A DNA stretch of 64,000 nt from Prado023 sp963747335 (GCA_963747335.1 CAVVEV010000002.1:243099-307098); one strand, 5' to 3'; numbered from the stretch's first letter, positions 39,793-49,904 are shown. Numbers and translations are program-made. The notes: generated by a model not told the origin, from the letters alone.

Positions 39793-41640
39793 CTACTCGA
39801 CGGTGACGGACTTGGCCAGGTTGCGCGGCTGGTCCACGTCGTGGCCCTTGGCCGTGGCCAGCTCGCAGGCGAAAACCTGCAGCGGGACGGTCGAGACCAA
39901 CGGCTGCATGAGCGTCGGGCAGGCCGGGATCCGGATGACGTGATCGGCATACGGGGTGACCACGTCATCACCCTCCTCGGCGATGACGATGGTGACCGCT
40001 CCGCGGGCCCGCACCTCCTGGATGTTGGAGATGATCTTCTCGTGCAGCACCCCCCGGCCGATCGGCGAGGGCACGACCACGATGACTGGGACACCATCCT
40101 CGATCAGCGCGATCGGGCCGTGCTTGAGCTCGCCGGCGGCGAACCCCTCGGCGTGCATGTAGGCCAACTCCTTGAGCTTCAGCGCCCCCTCGAGGGCCAC
40201 CGGGTAGCCCACGTGCCGGCCGATGAACAGCACCGACCGGGCGCCGGCGAACTGCTGCGCAAGTGCGCGAACCCCCTCGACCGTGTCCAGCACGAGGTCG
40301 ACCTTGTGCGGCATGCTGGCCAGCTGCCCCACGATGGCGGCGACCTCGTCGGCGAACTTGTTGCCGCGCACCTGGGCCAGGTACAGCGCCACGAGGTAGA
40401 CGGCCACGATCTGGGTGAGGAACGCCTTGGTCGAGGCGACAGCGATCTCCGGTCCGGCCTGCGTGTAGAGCACGGCGTCGGACTCGCGCGGGATCGTCGA
40501 GCCGTTGGTGTTGCAGATGGCCAGGACCCGGGCCCCCTGCTCGCGGGCGTGCCGCACGGCCATCAGCGTGTCCATCGTCTCGCCCGACTGGCTGATGGCG
40601 ATGACGAGGATCCGACGGGTCAGGATCGGGTCGCGGTAGCGGAACTCGCTGGCGAACTCGACCTCCGTGGGGATCCGGCACCAGTGCTCGATCGCGTACT
40701 TGGCGACCAGGCCGGCGTGGTAGGCCGTCCCGCACGCGACGATCACGATCTTGTCGATCTCCCGGAGCTCTGCCACGGGCAGGCGGATCTCGTCGAGGCG
40801 CAGCAGCCCGTCCGGGGCGATCCTGCCCAGCAGGGTGTCGGCGACGGCCTTGGGCTGCTCGGCGATCTCCTTGAGCATGAACAGGTCGTAGCCGCCCTTC
40901 TCCGCCGCAGAGGCATCCCACGTGACGGTGAACGGCGTGACCTCGACCGGCCGTCCGGCGAAGTCGGTGACCACGACGTCGTCGGCACTCAGGTCCACGA
41001 CCTGGTCCTGGCCGAGCTCGATCGCGTCACGGGTGAACTCGATGAACGCCGACACGTCGGAGGCCACGAAGTTCTCGCCCTCGCCGATCCCGACGACCAG
41101 CGGGGAGTTGCGTCGCGCGGCGACCAGGCGCCCCGGCTCGTCCGCGCTGACCGCCACCAGGGTGAACGCCCCGGACAGTCGCAGGCAGGCCGCCCGCATG
41201 GCGTCGGCAAGGTCACCCGTGTCGGCGAGCGTGGACTCGAGCAGGTGTGCCACGACCTCGGTGTCGGTCTCCGAGGTCATCACCACGCCGCGTTCGGCGA
41301 GCTCGGCCGTGAGCTCGGCGAAGTTCTCGATGATGCCGTTGTGGATCACCGCGATGCGGCCCCCGGCGGACACGTGCGGATGCGCATTGACGTCGGTCGG
41401 GCCACCGTGGGTCGCCCACCGGGTGTGCCCGATCCCCGTCGTGGAGGGCTCCATCGGGTCGGCCGCCAGCAGGGCCTGGAGGTTGGCCAGCTTGCCCGCC
41501 TTCTTGCGGACCGAGAGCTCCTCGCCGGTGACGACGGCCACCCCCGCGGAGTCGTAGCCGCGATACTCCAGCCGCTTCAGCCCAGCCACCACGACGTCGA
41601 CAGCCTGGCGATGTCCCGCGTACCCCACGATTCCGCACAT
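39793..41640 (-). CDS. glmS: Glutamine--fructose-6-phosphate aminotransferase (isomerizing)
   Basis: 615 residues. Makes glucosamine-6-P, first step to UDP-GlcNAc. Catalytic N-terminal Cys (MCGIVGYAGHRQAV), Ntn domain motifs EYRGYDSAGVAVV, THGGPTDVNAHPH, HNGIIENF, two SIS domains (ACGTAYHAGLVAKY, AISQSGETMDTLMAV), and the C-terminus QPRNLAKSVTVE. Intact frame. glmM lies 57 bp upstream on the same strand, so the two steps are probably one transcript. Confidence 0.97.
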   Translation of the reverse strand: MCGIVGYAGHRQAVDVVVAGLKRLEYRGYDSAGVAVVTGEELSVRKKAGKLANLQALLAADPMEPSTTGIGHTRWATHGGPTDVNAHPHVSAGGRIAVIHNGIIENFAELTAELAERGVVMTSETDTEVVAHLLESTLADTGDLADAMRAACLRLSGAFTLVAVSADEPGRLVAARRNSPLVVGIGEGENFVASDVSAFIEFTRDAIELGQDQVVDLSADDVVVTDFAGRPVEVTPFTVTWDASAAEKGGYDLFMLKEIAEQPKAVADTLLGRIAPDGLLRLDEIRLPVAELREIDKIVIVACGTAYHAGLVAKYAIEHWCRIPTEVEFASEFRYRDPILTRRILVIAISQSGETMDTLMAVRHAREQGARVLAICNTNGSTIPRESDAVLYTQAGPEIAVASTKAFLTQIVAVYLVALYLAQVRGNKFADEVAAIVGQLASMPHKVDLVLDTVEGVRALAQQFAGARSVLFIGRHVGYPVALEGALKLKELAYMHAEGFAAGELKHGPIALIEDGVPVIVVVPSPIGRGVLHEKIISNIQEVRARGAVTIVIAEEGDDVVTPYADHVIRIPACPTLMQPLVSTVPLQVFACELATAKGHDVDQPRNLAKSVTVE

Positions 41641-41697
41641 GGGCCTAAGGGTAGTCGGCCCCCGGTCAGCGCCTCGGCCACCGCAGCCCGGGCGCGC

Positions 41698-43059
41698 CTA
41701 CACCAGGGGGATCTCCCGGGCCACGACCCCTGCCAGCTCCTCGGCCACGCTGCGGGCCTCGGTGTCCGTGGGAGCCTCCACCATGACCCGGACCAGCGGT
41801 TCCGTCCCGCTCGGCCGCAGCAGGACCCGACCGGTGCCGCCGAGTCGCGATCCGGCCGCCTCGACCGCGGCGGTCAGGGCAGCGGATGTGCCGACCGCCG
41901 TGCGGTCCACGTCACGCACGTTGATCAGCACCTGCGGCAGCTTCGTCATGACCGCGGCCAGCTCCGACAATGACTTGCCCGTGTCGGCCATCCGGGCCAA
42001 CAGATGCAGTGCGGTGAGCGTCCCGTCGCCGGTCGTCGCGTAGTCCAGCAGCACGACGTGACCGCTCTGCTCCCCGCCGAGACTGTACCCATGGGCGCGC
42101 ATCGCCTCCAGGACGTAGCGATCCCCGACGCCCGTCTCGACCACGGTGATCCCCTCGCGCTGCATCGCGAGCTTGAAGCCGAGGTTGGACATCACGGTGG
42201 CCACGACAGTGTTGTCCACCAGCCGGCCCCGGTCACGCTTGGCCAGTGCGAGCACGGCCATGATCTCGTCGCCGTCGACGACGTTGCCCTGGGCATCCAC
42301 GGCCAGGCATCGGTCAGCGTCCCCGTCATGGGCGATCCCGACGTCGTAGCCGTGCTCGACGACGGCCTCCCGGAGGTCCGCCATGTGCGTGGATCCGCAC
42401 CCCTCGTTGATGTTGTAGCCGTCCGGGCTGGAGTGGATCGCCAGCACCTCGGCGCCCATCCGCCGCAGCGCCCGGGGCGAGGCGCCCGACGCGGCGCCGT
42501 TGCCCGTGTCGACGACGACCCGCAGGCCGGTGAGTCGGTTGGGCGTGCACGACAGCAGGTGCTCGACGTAGTCACCGAGCGCGTCGTCGTAGCGCACGAC
42601 CCGACCGACATCGGCGCCGATCGGGCGCTGCCACCCCTCGTCCAGGCGGGCCTCGATCTGGGCCTCCACCTCATCGGCGAGCTTGTGCCCGCCGCGAGCG
42701 AAGAACTTGATCCCGTTGTCGGGCATCGGGTTGTGCGAGGCCGAGATCATCACGCCCAGGTCCACGCCCAGCTCAGCGGTCAGGTGGGCGACCCCAGGAG
42801 TGGGCAGGACCCCCAGGACGAGGACGTCGAGGCCCGCGCTGGCCAGGCCGGCGACCGTCGCGGCTTCGAGGAACTCGCCGCTTGCCCGCGGGTCACGGCC
42901 CACCACCGCGCGGGGCCGGGCCCCCGGGCGGCCGGCATGCAGCTCACCGAGCTCACCGAGGACGTGCGCGGCTGCTCCGGCCAGGTCCAGCGCGAGGTCC
43001 GCCGTGAGGTCCCGATTGGCCAGCCCCCGCACCCCATCCGTGCCGAACAGCGCTCCCAC
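41698..43059 (-). CDS. glmM: Phosphoglucosamine mutase
   Basis: 453 residues from GTG 43059 with GGAGGCACATC upstream. Interconverts glucosamine-6-P and -1-P. N-terminal LFGTDGVRGLANRDLT, active phosphoserine loop MISASHNPMPDNGIKFF, metal loop DGDADRCLAVD, sugar-binding GGEQSGHVVL, and RPSGTEPLVRVMVE. Intact. Confidence 0.97.
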   Translation of the reverse strand: MGALFGTDGVRGLANRDLTADLALDLAGAAAHVLGELGELHAGRPGARPRAVVGRDPRASGEFLEAATVAGLASAGLDVLVLGVLPTPGVAHLTAELGVDLGVMISASHNPMPDNGIKFFARGGHKLADEVEAQIEARLDEGWQRPIGADVGRVVRYDDALGDYVEHLLSCTPNRLTGLRVVVDTGNGAASGASPRALRRMGAEVLAIHSSPDGYNINEGCGSTHMADLREAVVEHGYDVGIAHDGDADRCLAVDAQGNVVDGDEIMAVLALAKRDRGRLVDNTVVATVMSNLGFKLAMQREGITVVETGVGDRYVLEAMRAHGYSLGGEQSGHVVLLDYATTGDGTLTALHLLARMADTGKSLSELAAVMTKLPQVLINVRDVDRTAVGTSAALTAAVEAAGSRLGGTGRVLLRPSGTEPLVRVMVEAPTDTEARSVAEELAGVVAREIPLV

Positions 43060-43130
43060 GATGTGCCTCCTGGCCTCGACTCCTCGCGACTCTACCGGCG
43101 CCGAACCCCCACACGCCCCCGTTCGTCCGC

Positions 43131-43215
43131 GGTTGCTCCAAGTCTCGGGCGCTGGTCGGCGGTTGCTCCGAGTCTCGGGCGCCGGATCGGCCTCGATCTT
43201 GGATCAGATCGGGAT
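43131..43215. repeat. Dispersed intergenic hairpin repeat, copies A1 and A2
   Basis: A half copy (GGTTGCTCCAAGTCTCGGGC, 43131) is followed 30 bp on by a full copy (43161-43215) that ends CTTGGATCAGATCGGG. The outer TTGCTCC/GGATCA words and inner TCGGGC-type words can pair. See also copies at 57684-57741 and 6533-6610. Confidence 0.65.
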
Positions 43216-43236
43216 CATGGGGGGTGGCGGGGCATG

Positions 43237-43279
43237 CGAACGCCGGTGCACGGACCCGAGGGTCGTGCACCGGCGTTCG
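43237..43279 (-). terminator. Terminator of the rplM-rpsI operon
   Basis: A perfect 16-bp stem (CGAACGCCGGTGCACG with its complement) with an inner ACCC/GGGT extension, 37 bp after the rpsI stop. Confidence 0.85.
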
Positions 43280-43315
43280 TGGTTCAGGGGGCCACGCGCG
43301 CGTGACCCACCAGAG

Positions 43316-43807
<492 letters not shown>

Positions 43808-43847
43808 AGCCACGGGTTCCTTTCGTTTGACGGGGTCGCCGTGGCGC

Positions 43848-44291
43848 TTACTGCGCGACCTGGGAGATCGTGAACGGCACGGGCTTCTGCGCCGCGTGCG
43901 GGTGCTCGGCGCCGGCGTAGACCTTGAGCTTCGCGGACTGGGCGCGGCCGAGCTTGTTGTGCGGGAGCATGCCCTTGACGGCCTTCTCCACGGCGCGGCG
44001 CGGGTTGGTCGCCAGCAGGTCGGCGTACGAGGTGGCGCGCAGGCCACCCGGGTAGCCGGAGTGCCGGTAGTCCATCTTCTGCTCGCGCTTGGCGCCGGAC
44101 AGTGCCACCTTCTCGGCGTTGATGATGATGACGAAGTCACCGGTGTCAACGTGCGGGGCGAACGTCGGCTTGTGCTTGCCGCGCAGGAGGACTGCGGCAT
44201 GGGAGGCCAACCGGCCGAGGACGACGTCGGTCGCGTCGATGACGTGCCACTGGCGGGTGATCTCGCCAGCCTTGGGGCTGTACGTGCGCAT
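43848..44291 (-). CDS. rplM: Large subunit ribosomal protein L13 (uL13)
   Basis: 147 residues from ATG 44291: MRTYSPKAGEITRQWHVIDA, VVLGRLASHAAVLLRGKHKP, YADLLATNPRRAVEKAVKGM. Binds 23S rRNA early in assembly. First gene of the two-gene rplM-rpsI operon. Confidence 0.97.
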   Translation of the reverse strand: MRTYSPKAGEITRQWHVIDATDVVLGRLASHAAVLLRGKHKPTFAPHVDTGDFVIIINAEKVALSGAKREQKMDYRHSGYPGGLRATSYADLLATNPRRAVEKAVKGMLPHNKLGRAQSAKLKVYAGAEHPHAAQKPVPFTISQVAQ

Positions 44292-44421
44292 CAGAGCCTT
44301 CGTTCGTGTCCGTGTGATGGTCGAACGGCCTGGGCACCGGCGGTGGCCGCTCGCGCGACCGGTCGATCGCGCTCCGGGACCGTTCAACACGCGCAGGGCG
44401 AACCCGCGCAATGCTCCCTCT

Positions 44422-44450
44422 AGGGTACCGGGACGAGGCGGGCGCGCCAA
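44422..44450 (-). promoter_or_regulatory. rplM-rpsI promoter
   Basis: Minus-strand TTGGCG (44445-44450), 17-bp spacer, TACCCT (44422-44427). The start is expected near 44415, about 125 nt before the rplM ATG, leaving a leader that could host autoregulation. Confidence 0.75.
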
Positions 44451-44466
44451 ATCGCTGAGGATCGGG

Positions 44467-44503
44467 CCATCGGGCGCCACCCTCGAGCGGCGGCGCCCGA
44501 TGG
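44467..44503 (-). terminator. Terminator after the surface-protein remnant
   Basis: Perfect 12-bp stem (CCATCGGGCGCC / GGCGCCCGATGG) with a 13-nt loop, just after the remnant's stop codon at 44506-44508. Confidence 0.8.
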
Positions 44504-44505
44504 GC

Positions 44506-45778
44506 TCAGCAGTCCGAGCCCGAGCAGCCGGCGAACACCCCGTAGGCGTTGCGCACCTCCACGGCGACCCGGGACTTGGGCTTGAGCCGCACGGTTGTGC
44601 GCGGGCCGATCGAGGTGCTCCTGTCCTCGCCCCGGTCCACGATCATCTTCGTGTCCGCCTCGAGGCCGCTGGCAGCTCCCGTGGCGGTCTCCACAATGGT
44701 GCAGTCCACTTCACCGCCCGGGAACTTCGGGAAGACCATCGGCTCGGCCCAGCTGGTCGACGGGCCCTGGTCGGCCGGCAGGCGGAGCTCCTTGGTCTGC
44801 CCGTCGTCGCAGCTGACCCCGATGACCACGTCCGAGGCGCGGGAACCGGCCGGACCGGACACCACCTTGCTGAGGTCGAGCGTCGCCCATGTGGACTCCC
44901 CCGGGTCAGCCTTGAAGCGGTTGGTGAAGGTGCAGGTCACCTCCGGCTCCTGTGGGGTGAGCGTGGACTCCGCGCCCAGCACGCGACCCACGAGCCTTGG
45001 CCGGGGGCGGCTCCTCGGCGTTGATGAACTCGCACGTGACCGTCGACTCCGGTGGCAGGAAGGTGATCCGGACCGGATTGGCCTGGTTCGTGCCCGACCT
45101 CGGGTTGACGATCACAGCAGCCGGGTCCGAGCTCGAACACACGACGACCTGCAGGGGACAGGAGTCGTCAGGTTCCTCGAAGAAGTTCCAGTCCGAGGGT
45201 CCAGCGGCCCGAACGAACGAGACCGAACTACCTGAGTTCACCGTGAATGGGTTGAGGTTCATGTTGTTCGGATCAGGCCCGGGGTTGTACGACACGTTGC
45301 CGCGGAACAGGAACTGGCGGCTCCCGCTCACGCCCAACAACGTCTTCTTGACCACGATCGTCACGGCATCCGGAGCCGGGCTGACCGCGAAGTAGTAGCA
45401 GATCACGTGCGTCGTGCCCTTGGGGTGCGAGATCCACTCAAAGTTGTCACCGTTGAGGTTGTCGATGGAGCAGCGCAGGGCCCCGAAAGCCTGCGTTGGA
45501 TCGAACGGTGGAGTCCCCTTGTTCGCCAGCGGATCCGTCTTGGTTCCGCCCTGGATCCAGAGCCTGTTGCCCGTCTGGGCCAGCCCCGCCTGTTCCGGGG
45601 GGCGACGTGTGCTGGCCGGCGCGGTGGCGTAGCGGTCACACTGATCCCCGTGCTGCCCACCTCGTTCGCCGAACGCGTCCTCGACCTGGTCGCGTGCATC
45701 CCGCCGGGGCGCGTGCTCACCTACGGCGACGTCGCCGAGCGGCTGGGCTCCCGGGCGCCGCGCGCCGTGGGGACGGCG
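44506..45778 (-). pseudogene. 5'-truncated remnant of a surface protein with repeated beta-sandwich domains
   Basis: A coherent protein reads from about 45600 (GNRLWIQGGTKTDPLANKG, ALRCSIDNLNGDNFEWISHP, FLFRGNVSYNPGPDPNN) through STVTCEFINAEEPPP and PEVTCTFTNRF to a final CSGSDC. The paired VTCxFxN signatures are those of Thy-ligand/prealbumin-like or SpaA/DUF-type stalk domains in Gram-positive surface proteins. Above 45406 the frame is open to a TAG at 45779 but has no ATG, GTG or TTG, no signal peptide, and runs into the convergent-free start of the ATL gene. One shift near 44993. I infer loss of the 5' part. Confidence 0.6.
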
Positions 45779-45958
45779 CTAGCCCGGTTCGGTGGTGGGG
45801 TCCCCTGGTGGCGGGTGGTGCGTGCCGGCGGGTACCTGGCGCCCGGCCACGAGGTGGAGGGCGCCGAGCGCCTACGCGCCGAGGGGGTCGTGGTACTCCC
45901 CGGCCCGAGCGCCCCCCGCGTGGACCTCGACCGGCACCGCTGGGTCGAGCACAACTGA
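45650..45958 (+). CDS. Alkyltransferase-like (ATL) protein of the MGMT family
   Basis: 102 residues from GTG 45650. Residues 5-75 match the DNA-binding domain of O6-methylguanine-DNA methyltransferase (RVLDLVACIPPGRVLTYGDV, RAVGTALARFGGG), but the catalytic PCHR Cys is replaced: VPWWRVV. ATL proteins bind O6-alkylguanine without removing it and hand lesions to nucleotide excision repair. The start has no clear SD and lies over the broken 5' end of the remnant on the other strand, so a junction here is likely. Confidence 0.85.
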   Translation: MLPTSFAERVLDLVACIPPGRVLTYGDVAERLGSRAPRAVGTALARFGGGVPWWRVVRAGGYLAPGHEVEGAERLRAEGVVVLPGPSAPRVDLDRHRWVEHN

Positions 45959-46303
45959 CCACCGCCCCTGGACCAACCACGGCTGACCACCGTCACTCAC
46001 CCGCACTACCGGATCAGCCGCCCCGCCGACGACGGCGCTGCCCCCTGCCCGATCGCCTCACGCTCCAGCCTGCCCACTACTCCCGCCCCGGCCAGCTCCG
46101 ACCCGCCCAGCCCCGACACCCCGCCCGCCCGCCCGCCCGCCCATGATCCTGGAAGGTTCTTGTCGTTCTAGGAGCAACAACCTTCCAGGATCATGAGGAG
46201 AGGACTGAGCCAGGGCCACGAGTCCCACCCGCCCCGCCCGCGCACGGGCGGGATGGGATCGCGGGCGCGGGGCGCGGGCGCGGGGCGCGGGGCTGTCACC
46301 TGC
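45959..46303. other. Gene-free region between ATL and the ABC-F gene
   Basis: About 345 bp without a credible gene. It contains a (CCCG)n run near 46121-46141, the 54-bp palindrome at 46142-46195, a short inverted GCCCGCGCACGGGC near 46238 and tandem GCGGGGCGCGGG units at about 46259-46292. Confidence 0.6.
46142..46195. repeat. 54-bp palindromic element
   Basis: Perfect 17-bp arms (CATGATCCTGGAAGGTT and its complement) with a 20-bp centre in which TTG/CAA pairs one base further in. It could act as a bidirectional terminator for ATL and the ABC-F gene, or be a small mobile palindrome. The minus-strand centre reads TTGTTGCTCCTAG, recalling the TTGCTCC core of the dispersed repeat. Confidence 0.75.
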
Positions 46304-47993
46304 TCAACGCGCGGCGCGGGCCTCGTCCCACACGGGGGCGTCGGTCTCGCGGACCCGGCCGTCGGCGCCGAACACCAGGAACCGATCGAAGCCACGCGCG
46401 AACCACCGGTCGTGCGTCACCGCCAGAACCGTCCCGGCGAAGGCCCCCAACCCCTCCTCGAGCGCCTCGGCGGAGGCCATGTCGAGGTTGTCGGTCGGCT
46501 CGTCGAGCAAGAGCATCGTGGCCCCGGACAGCTCGAGCAGCAGGACCTGGAAGCGCGCCTGCTGACCGCCCGAGAGCAGCTCGAACGCCTGCTCTCCGGC
46601 GCGGGCCAGCTCGTAGCGGTCCAGGACCCGGGCCGCGGCCTCGCGCCCCAGCCCGTCGCGGTGCTCGTCGCCGCGGTGCAGGATCTCCAGCAGCGTGCGG
46701 CCCATCCACTCCGGATGCGCGTGGGTCTGGGCGAACCAGCCGGGGCGGACGCGCGCCCCCAGCCGAGCCCTCCCCGAGTGCACCACAGGCTCGATCACGA
46801 CGTCGGAGACCGGCTCGTGCTCCAGATCGGGCTCCGAGCCCCCGGCGGCGAGCAGGCGCAGGAAGTGGGACTTGCCCGAACCGTTGGCGCCCAGCACCGC
46901 CACCCGGTCACCGAACCAGACCTCGAGGTCGAACGGCGCGACGAGCTGCTCGCCGGTCGGGGTGGACAGCGACAGGCCCTCGCACACCACCGCCCGCTTG
47001 CCCGTGCGTCCACCGCGCAGACGCATCGTCACGGCCTGCTTGATCGGCTGGGCCTCCGGCGGACCGGCCTCCTCGAACTTGGCCAGGCGGGTCCGGGCCG
47101 CCTGCAGCCGCGAGGCCAGGCCGTCGTTGTACGCCGCCTTCGTCTTGTAGTACTGCACCAGCGCCTTGAGCTTGGCGTGTTCCTCGTCCCAACGCCGGGT
47201 GAGCTCGTCGAGTCGGTCGAAGCGGGCCGCTCGGGCCTCGTGATAGGTCGTGAAGCTGCCCGGATGGGTCCACGCGGTGTTGCCCGCACCACCGAGCTCG
47301 ATCGTCACGATCACGTCGGCGGCGTTGGCCAGCAGCTCGCGGTCGTGGCTGATGAGAAGGACGGTCTTGGGCGTCTCCCGCAGGCGCTCCTCGAGCCAGA
47401 TCTTGCCGGGGACGTCGAGGTAGTTGTCGGGCTCGTCGAGCAGGAGGACCTCGTCCGGTCCTCGGAACAGCGCCTCGAGGACGATCCGCTTCTGCTCGCC
47501 ACCGGACAGCGTGGCCAGCTCGCGGTACTGGGCCTGGGCGAACGGAACCCCCAGCGCGGAGACGGCCACGACGTCCCAGACGACCTCGAGGTCGTAGCCC
47601 CCGGCCTCCGCCCACTCGGCGATCGCGTGGGCGTAGCGCATCTGGGTGGCCTCGTCGTCGGCGTCCATCATCGCCAGCTCGGCAGCGTCGAGCTCGGCGG
47701 CGGCAGCAGCCAGGGCTGGTGGCGCCACGGCCAGCAGCAGGTCGCGCACGGTCCCGTCGCTCATGTGCCCGACGAACTGGCGCATCACGCCCAGCGAGCC
47801 GACCCGGGTGATCGCCCCGGACTGCGTCGGCTCGTCGCCGGCGATCATCCGCATCAACGTCGACTTGCCCGGAGCCGTTGGCCCCGACCAGGGCGGTCAC
47901 CTTGCCCTCGGCGACCTTGAACGACACCTCGTCGAGCAGGACCCTGCCGTCGGGCAGCGCGAACGTCACGCGCGAGATGTCCAGGTGGCCCAT
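46304..47993 (-). CDS. ABC-F family ATPase, one frameshift
   Basis: About 562 residues joined. Two ABC domains: the first has VTALVGANGSG (Walker A, broken by an extra base in the run at 47868-47870), LSGGEQKRIVLEAL and LLLDEPDNYLDVPG; the second has VAVLGANGSGKSHFLRLL, LSGGQQARFQVLLLEL and LLLDEPTDNLDMAS. A charged linker (RWDEEHAKLKALVQYYKTKA) joins them. No membrane domain. ABC-F proteins act on ribosomes in translation rescue or antibiotic resistance; the subgroup is not determined. ATG 47993 (MGHLDIS) is preferred over TTG 48029. Confidence 0.88.
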
Positions 47994-48128
47994 CCGGACA
48001 TCGTCGTGGGCGAGGGTCGGATCGACCAAACCGGCGAGCCTCGGGGCCGAGGATCACGGGCTACCCCGGGCCCATGGATCCCATGGAGGAGGACCGGGAT
48101 CGGAGCCGGGTCTGGCCCGATCGTCGCC

Positions 48129-49100
48129 TCAGCGACCGCGCCACCGACGCGCGCGCTCGACCTGGGCAGGCCAGGTCGGCAGTCCGGGGGGTACCCGACC
48201 TCGACCAGGGTCAGGGGGTGGGCTGGGGCGGTCGCGATGACGGGCACCCGCTCGGCAGCGGCCAGCAGCTCAGCCGGGCAGCTCGACCGGCCAGCGGCCG
48301 TCACCGACCGCGATGAAGGCCCCGACCAGCGCTGCGGACCATCGAGTGGCAGAAGGCGTCCGCGCGCACCGAGAACTCCACCGGGGAGCTCGCCCCGGCG
48401 CTGCGATCGACCCGTCGCCAGCCGATGTCGTGGATGGTGCGCACGCTGGAGGCGCCCGGCCGAGCACGGCAGAACGCGGCGAAGTCGTGCTCCCCGACGA
48501 AGGGGGATGCTGCTGCGTCCATCGCCTCGACGTCCAGTGCCCGGGGATGCCAGAGCACGTGGCCGCGGGTGCGCGGGTCCTGACCCGCGGGGTCATCGGC
48601 CACGAGGTAGGAGTAGCGCCGCCAGGAGGCCGACCAGCGGGCGTCGAACCCAGCGGGCGCCATGCCGACCTGGCGCACGCGCAGGTCGGGGGGCAGCAGC
48701 CCGTTCAGCCGGCGGCGGACCGAGACGCACGCAGGGCCGGTGCTCGGGGGTCCTGAGCGGCACCGTCGGGAAGCGGGCCTGCGGACCCGTGCGCGAGGTC
48801 ACTGGGTCGCCCGGGTGTCGCTGCCCGCCCCGGCGGAAGCGCCGGACCTCGCGACGTGCCGACCTGACGACGCCACCCAGGCCGCGGCGGGCATGTCGCG
48901 TGGCAGACCTGCCCCACGGCGTGCACCCCGGCGTCGGTGCGCCCCGCCACCGCCACCCGCACCGGGATGTCCGCCTCGATCCGCAGCGCGGCCCGCAGGG
49001 CGGCCTCGAGTTCGCCCTGCACCGAGCGCAGGCCCGGCTGTCGCGCCCAGCCGCAGAAGTCCGCACCGTCGTAGGCGATGTCCAGGCGCAGTCGGATCAC
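48129..49100 (-). CDS. truA: tRNA pseudouridine(38-40) synthase TruA, with several frameshifts
   Basis: Joined length about 320 residues. Start GTG 49100 (VIRLRLDIAYDGADFCGWAR) overlaps the rplQ stop as GTGA. Catalytic Asp in VAGRTDAGVHAVGQV, then FDARWSASWRRYSYLVAD, EHDFAAFCRARP, VEFSVRADAFCHSMVRS, ALVGAFIAVGDGR and HPLTLVEVGYPPD. Shifts near 48890, 48690, 48335, 48280 and 48185. The stop at 48129 assumes the last shift is an error (GLPTWPAQVERARRWRGR end). A housekeeping RNA modification gene, so decay is unlikely. Confidence 0.85.
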
Positions 49101-49854
49101 TGGCCCTCGCGGCGTGGGCCCTGCGGACGCTCGGGCCCCCCCGGCCCTGACGCCGACGAGCCCGTCGGCGCCGGATTCCTCCGGCGCCCCAGCGGGCTCG
49201 ATGACGGACGTGGTCACGCCTGTGGCGTCGTCCTCATCGACCGACTCCGCGACCTCGGTGGCGTCGACCTCATCGGGAGCCTCGGCCGGCACGGCCTCGG
49301 CTGCGTCGGAGCCTCGGCAGCGGCCTCAGGAGTCTCGACCGCCTCGGTCTCAACTGCCTCGGAGTCTCCACAGCCTCAGGAGTCTCGACCGCCTCGGTCT
49401 CGACGGCCGGAACGGCCGGGGCGGCAGCAGCCGGGGCTGCGGCCTCCTTGGCAGCACGCTTGGTCGCGGCCGTGGCCTCGGCGACAGTGCGCTCGGCCAG
49501 CGGCTCGCACAGCTCGATCACGGCCATGGGGGCGTTGTCGCCCTTGCGCGGCCCGATCTTGGTGATGCGCGTGTAGCCGCCCGGGCGGGTCGCGTAGCGC
49601 GGCCCGATCTCCTCGAACAGCACGTGCACGACGGACTTGTCGCGGATGACGGTCATGACCTGACGACGGGCGTGCAGGTCACCGCGCTTGGCGAACGTGA
49701 TCATCCGCTCGGCCAGCGGCCGGACTCGCTTGGCACGTGCCTCGGTCGTGGTGATCGCTCCGTGCTCGAAGAGCGCGGTGGCCAGGTTGGCAAGCAGGTG
49801 CCGCTCGTGGGCGGGGGTGCTGGCCAGACGGGGGCCCTTGCTGGGCGTGGGCAT
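49097..49854 (-). CDS. rplQ: Large subunit ribosomal protein L17 (bL17) with long acidic tail, three frameshifts
   Basis: Core residues 1-120 are standard L17 (MPTPSKGPRLASTPAHERHL, TTTEARAKRVRPLAERMITF, GGYTRITKIGPRKGDNAPM). A tail of about 130 residues, rich in Ala, Glu, Val and Pro (VETEAVETPEAVET, DEVDATEVAESVDEDDA), follows. Two single-base shifts near 49312 and 49365 and one in the G-run near 49137 must be undone to reach a TGA that overlaps the truA GTG (end PQGPRREGQ). A 29-bp stretch recurs with a 50-bp period in the tail (49323 and 49373). Confidence 0.87.
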
Positions 49855-49904
49855 AGTTTCTGACTCCTACTGTTGAAACAGGTTCGTTCGAGGGCGGTGG
49901 CTGG

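Noticed and set aside
38200..41700. A glmS ribozyme upstream of glmS
   Set aside because: The glmS gene starts 57 bp from glmM and no ribozyme core is visible; that ribozyme is mainly a Firmicutes feature.
39841..41973. A 710-codon plus-strand open frame
   Set aside because: It lies antisense to intact glmS and glmM and has a low-complexity product.
46121..46141. (CCCG)n run as a functional repeat
   Set aside because: Short simple-sequence tract in a GC-rich gap; nothing distinguishes it from compositional noise.
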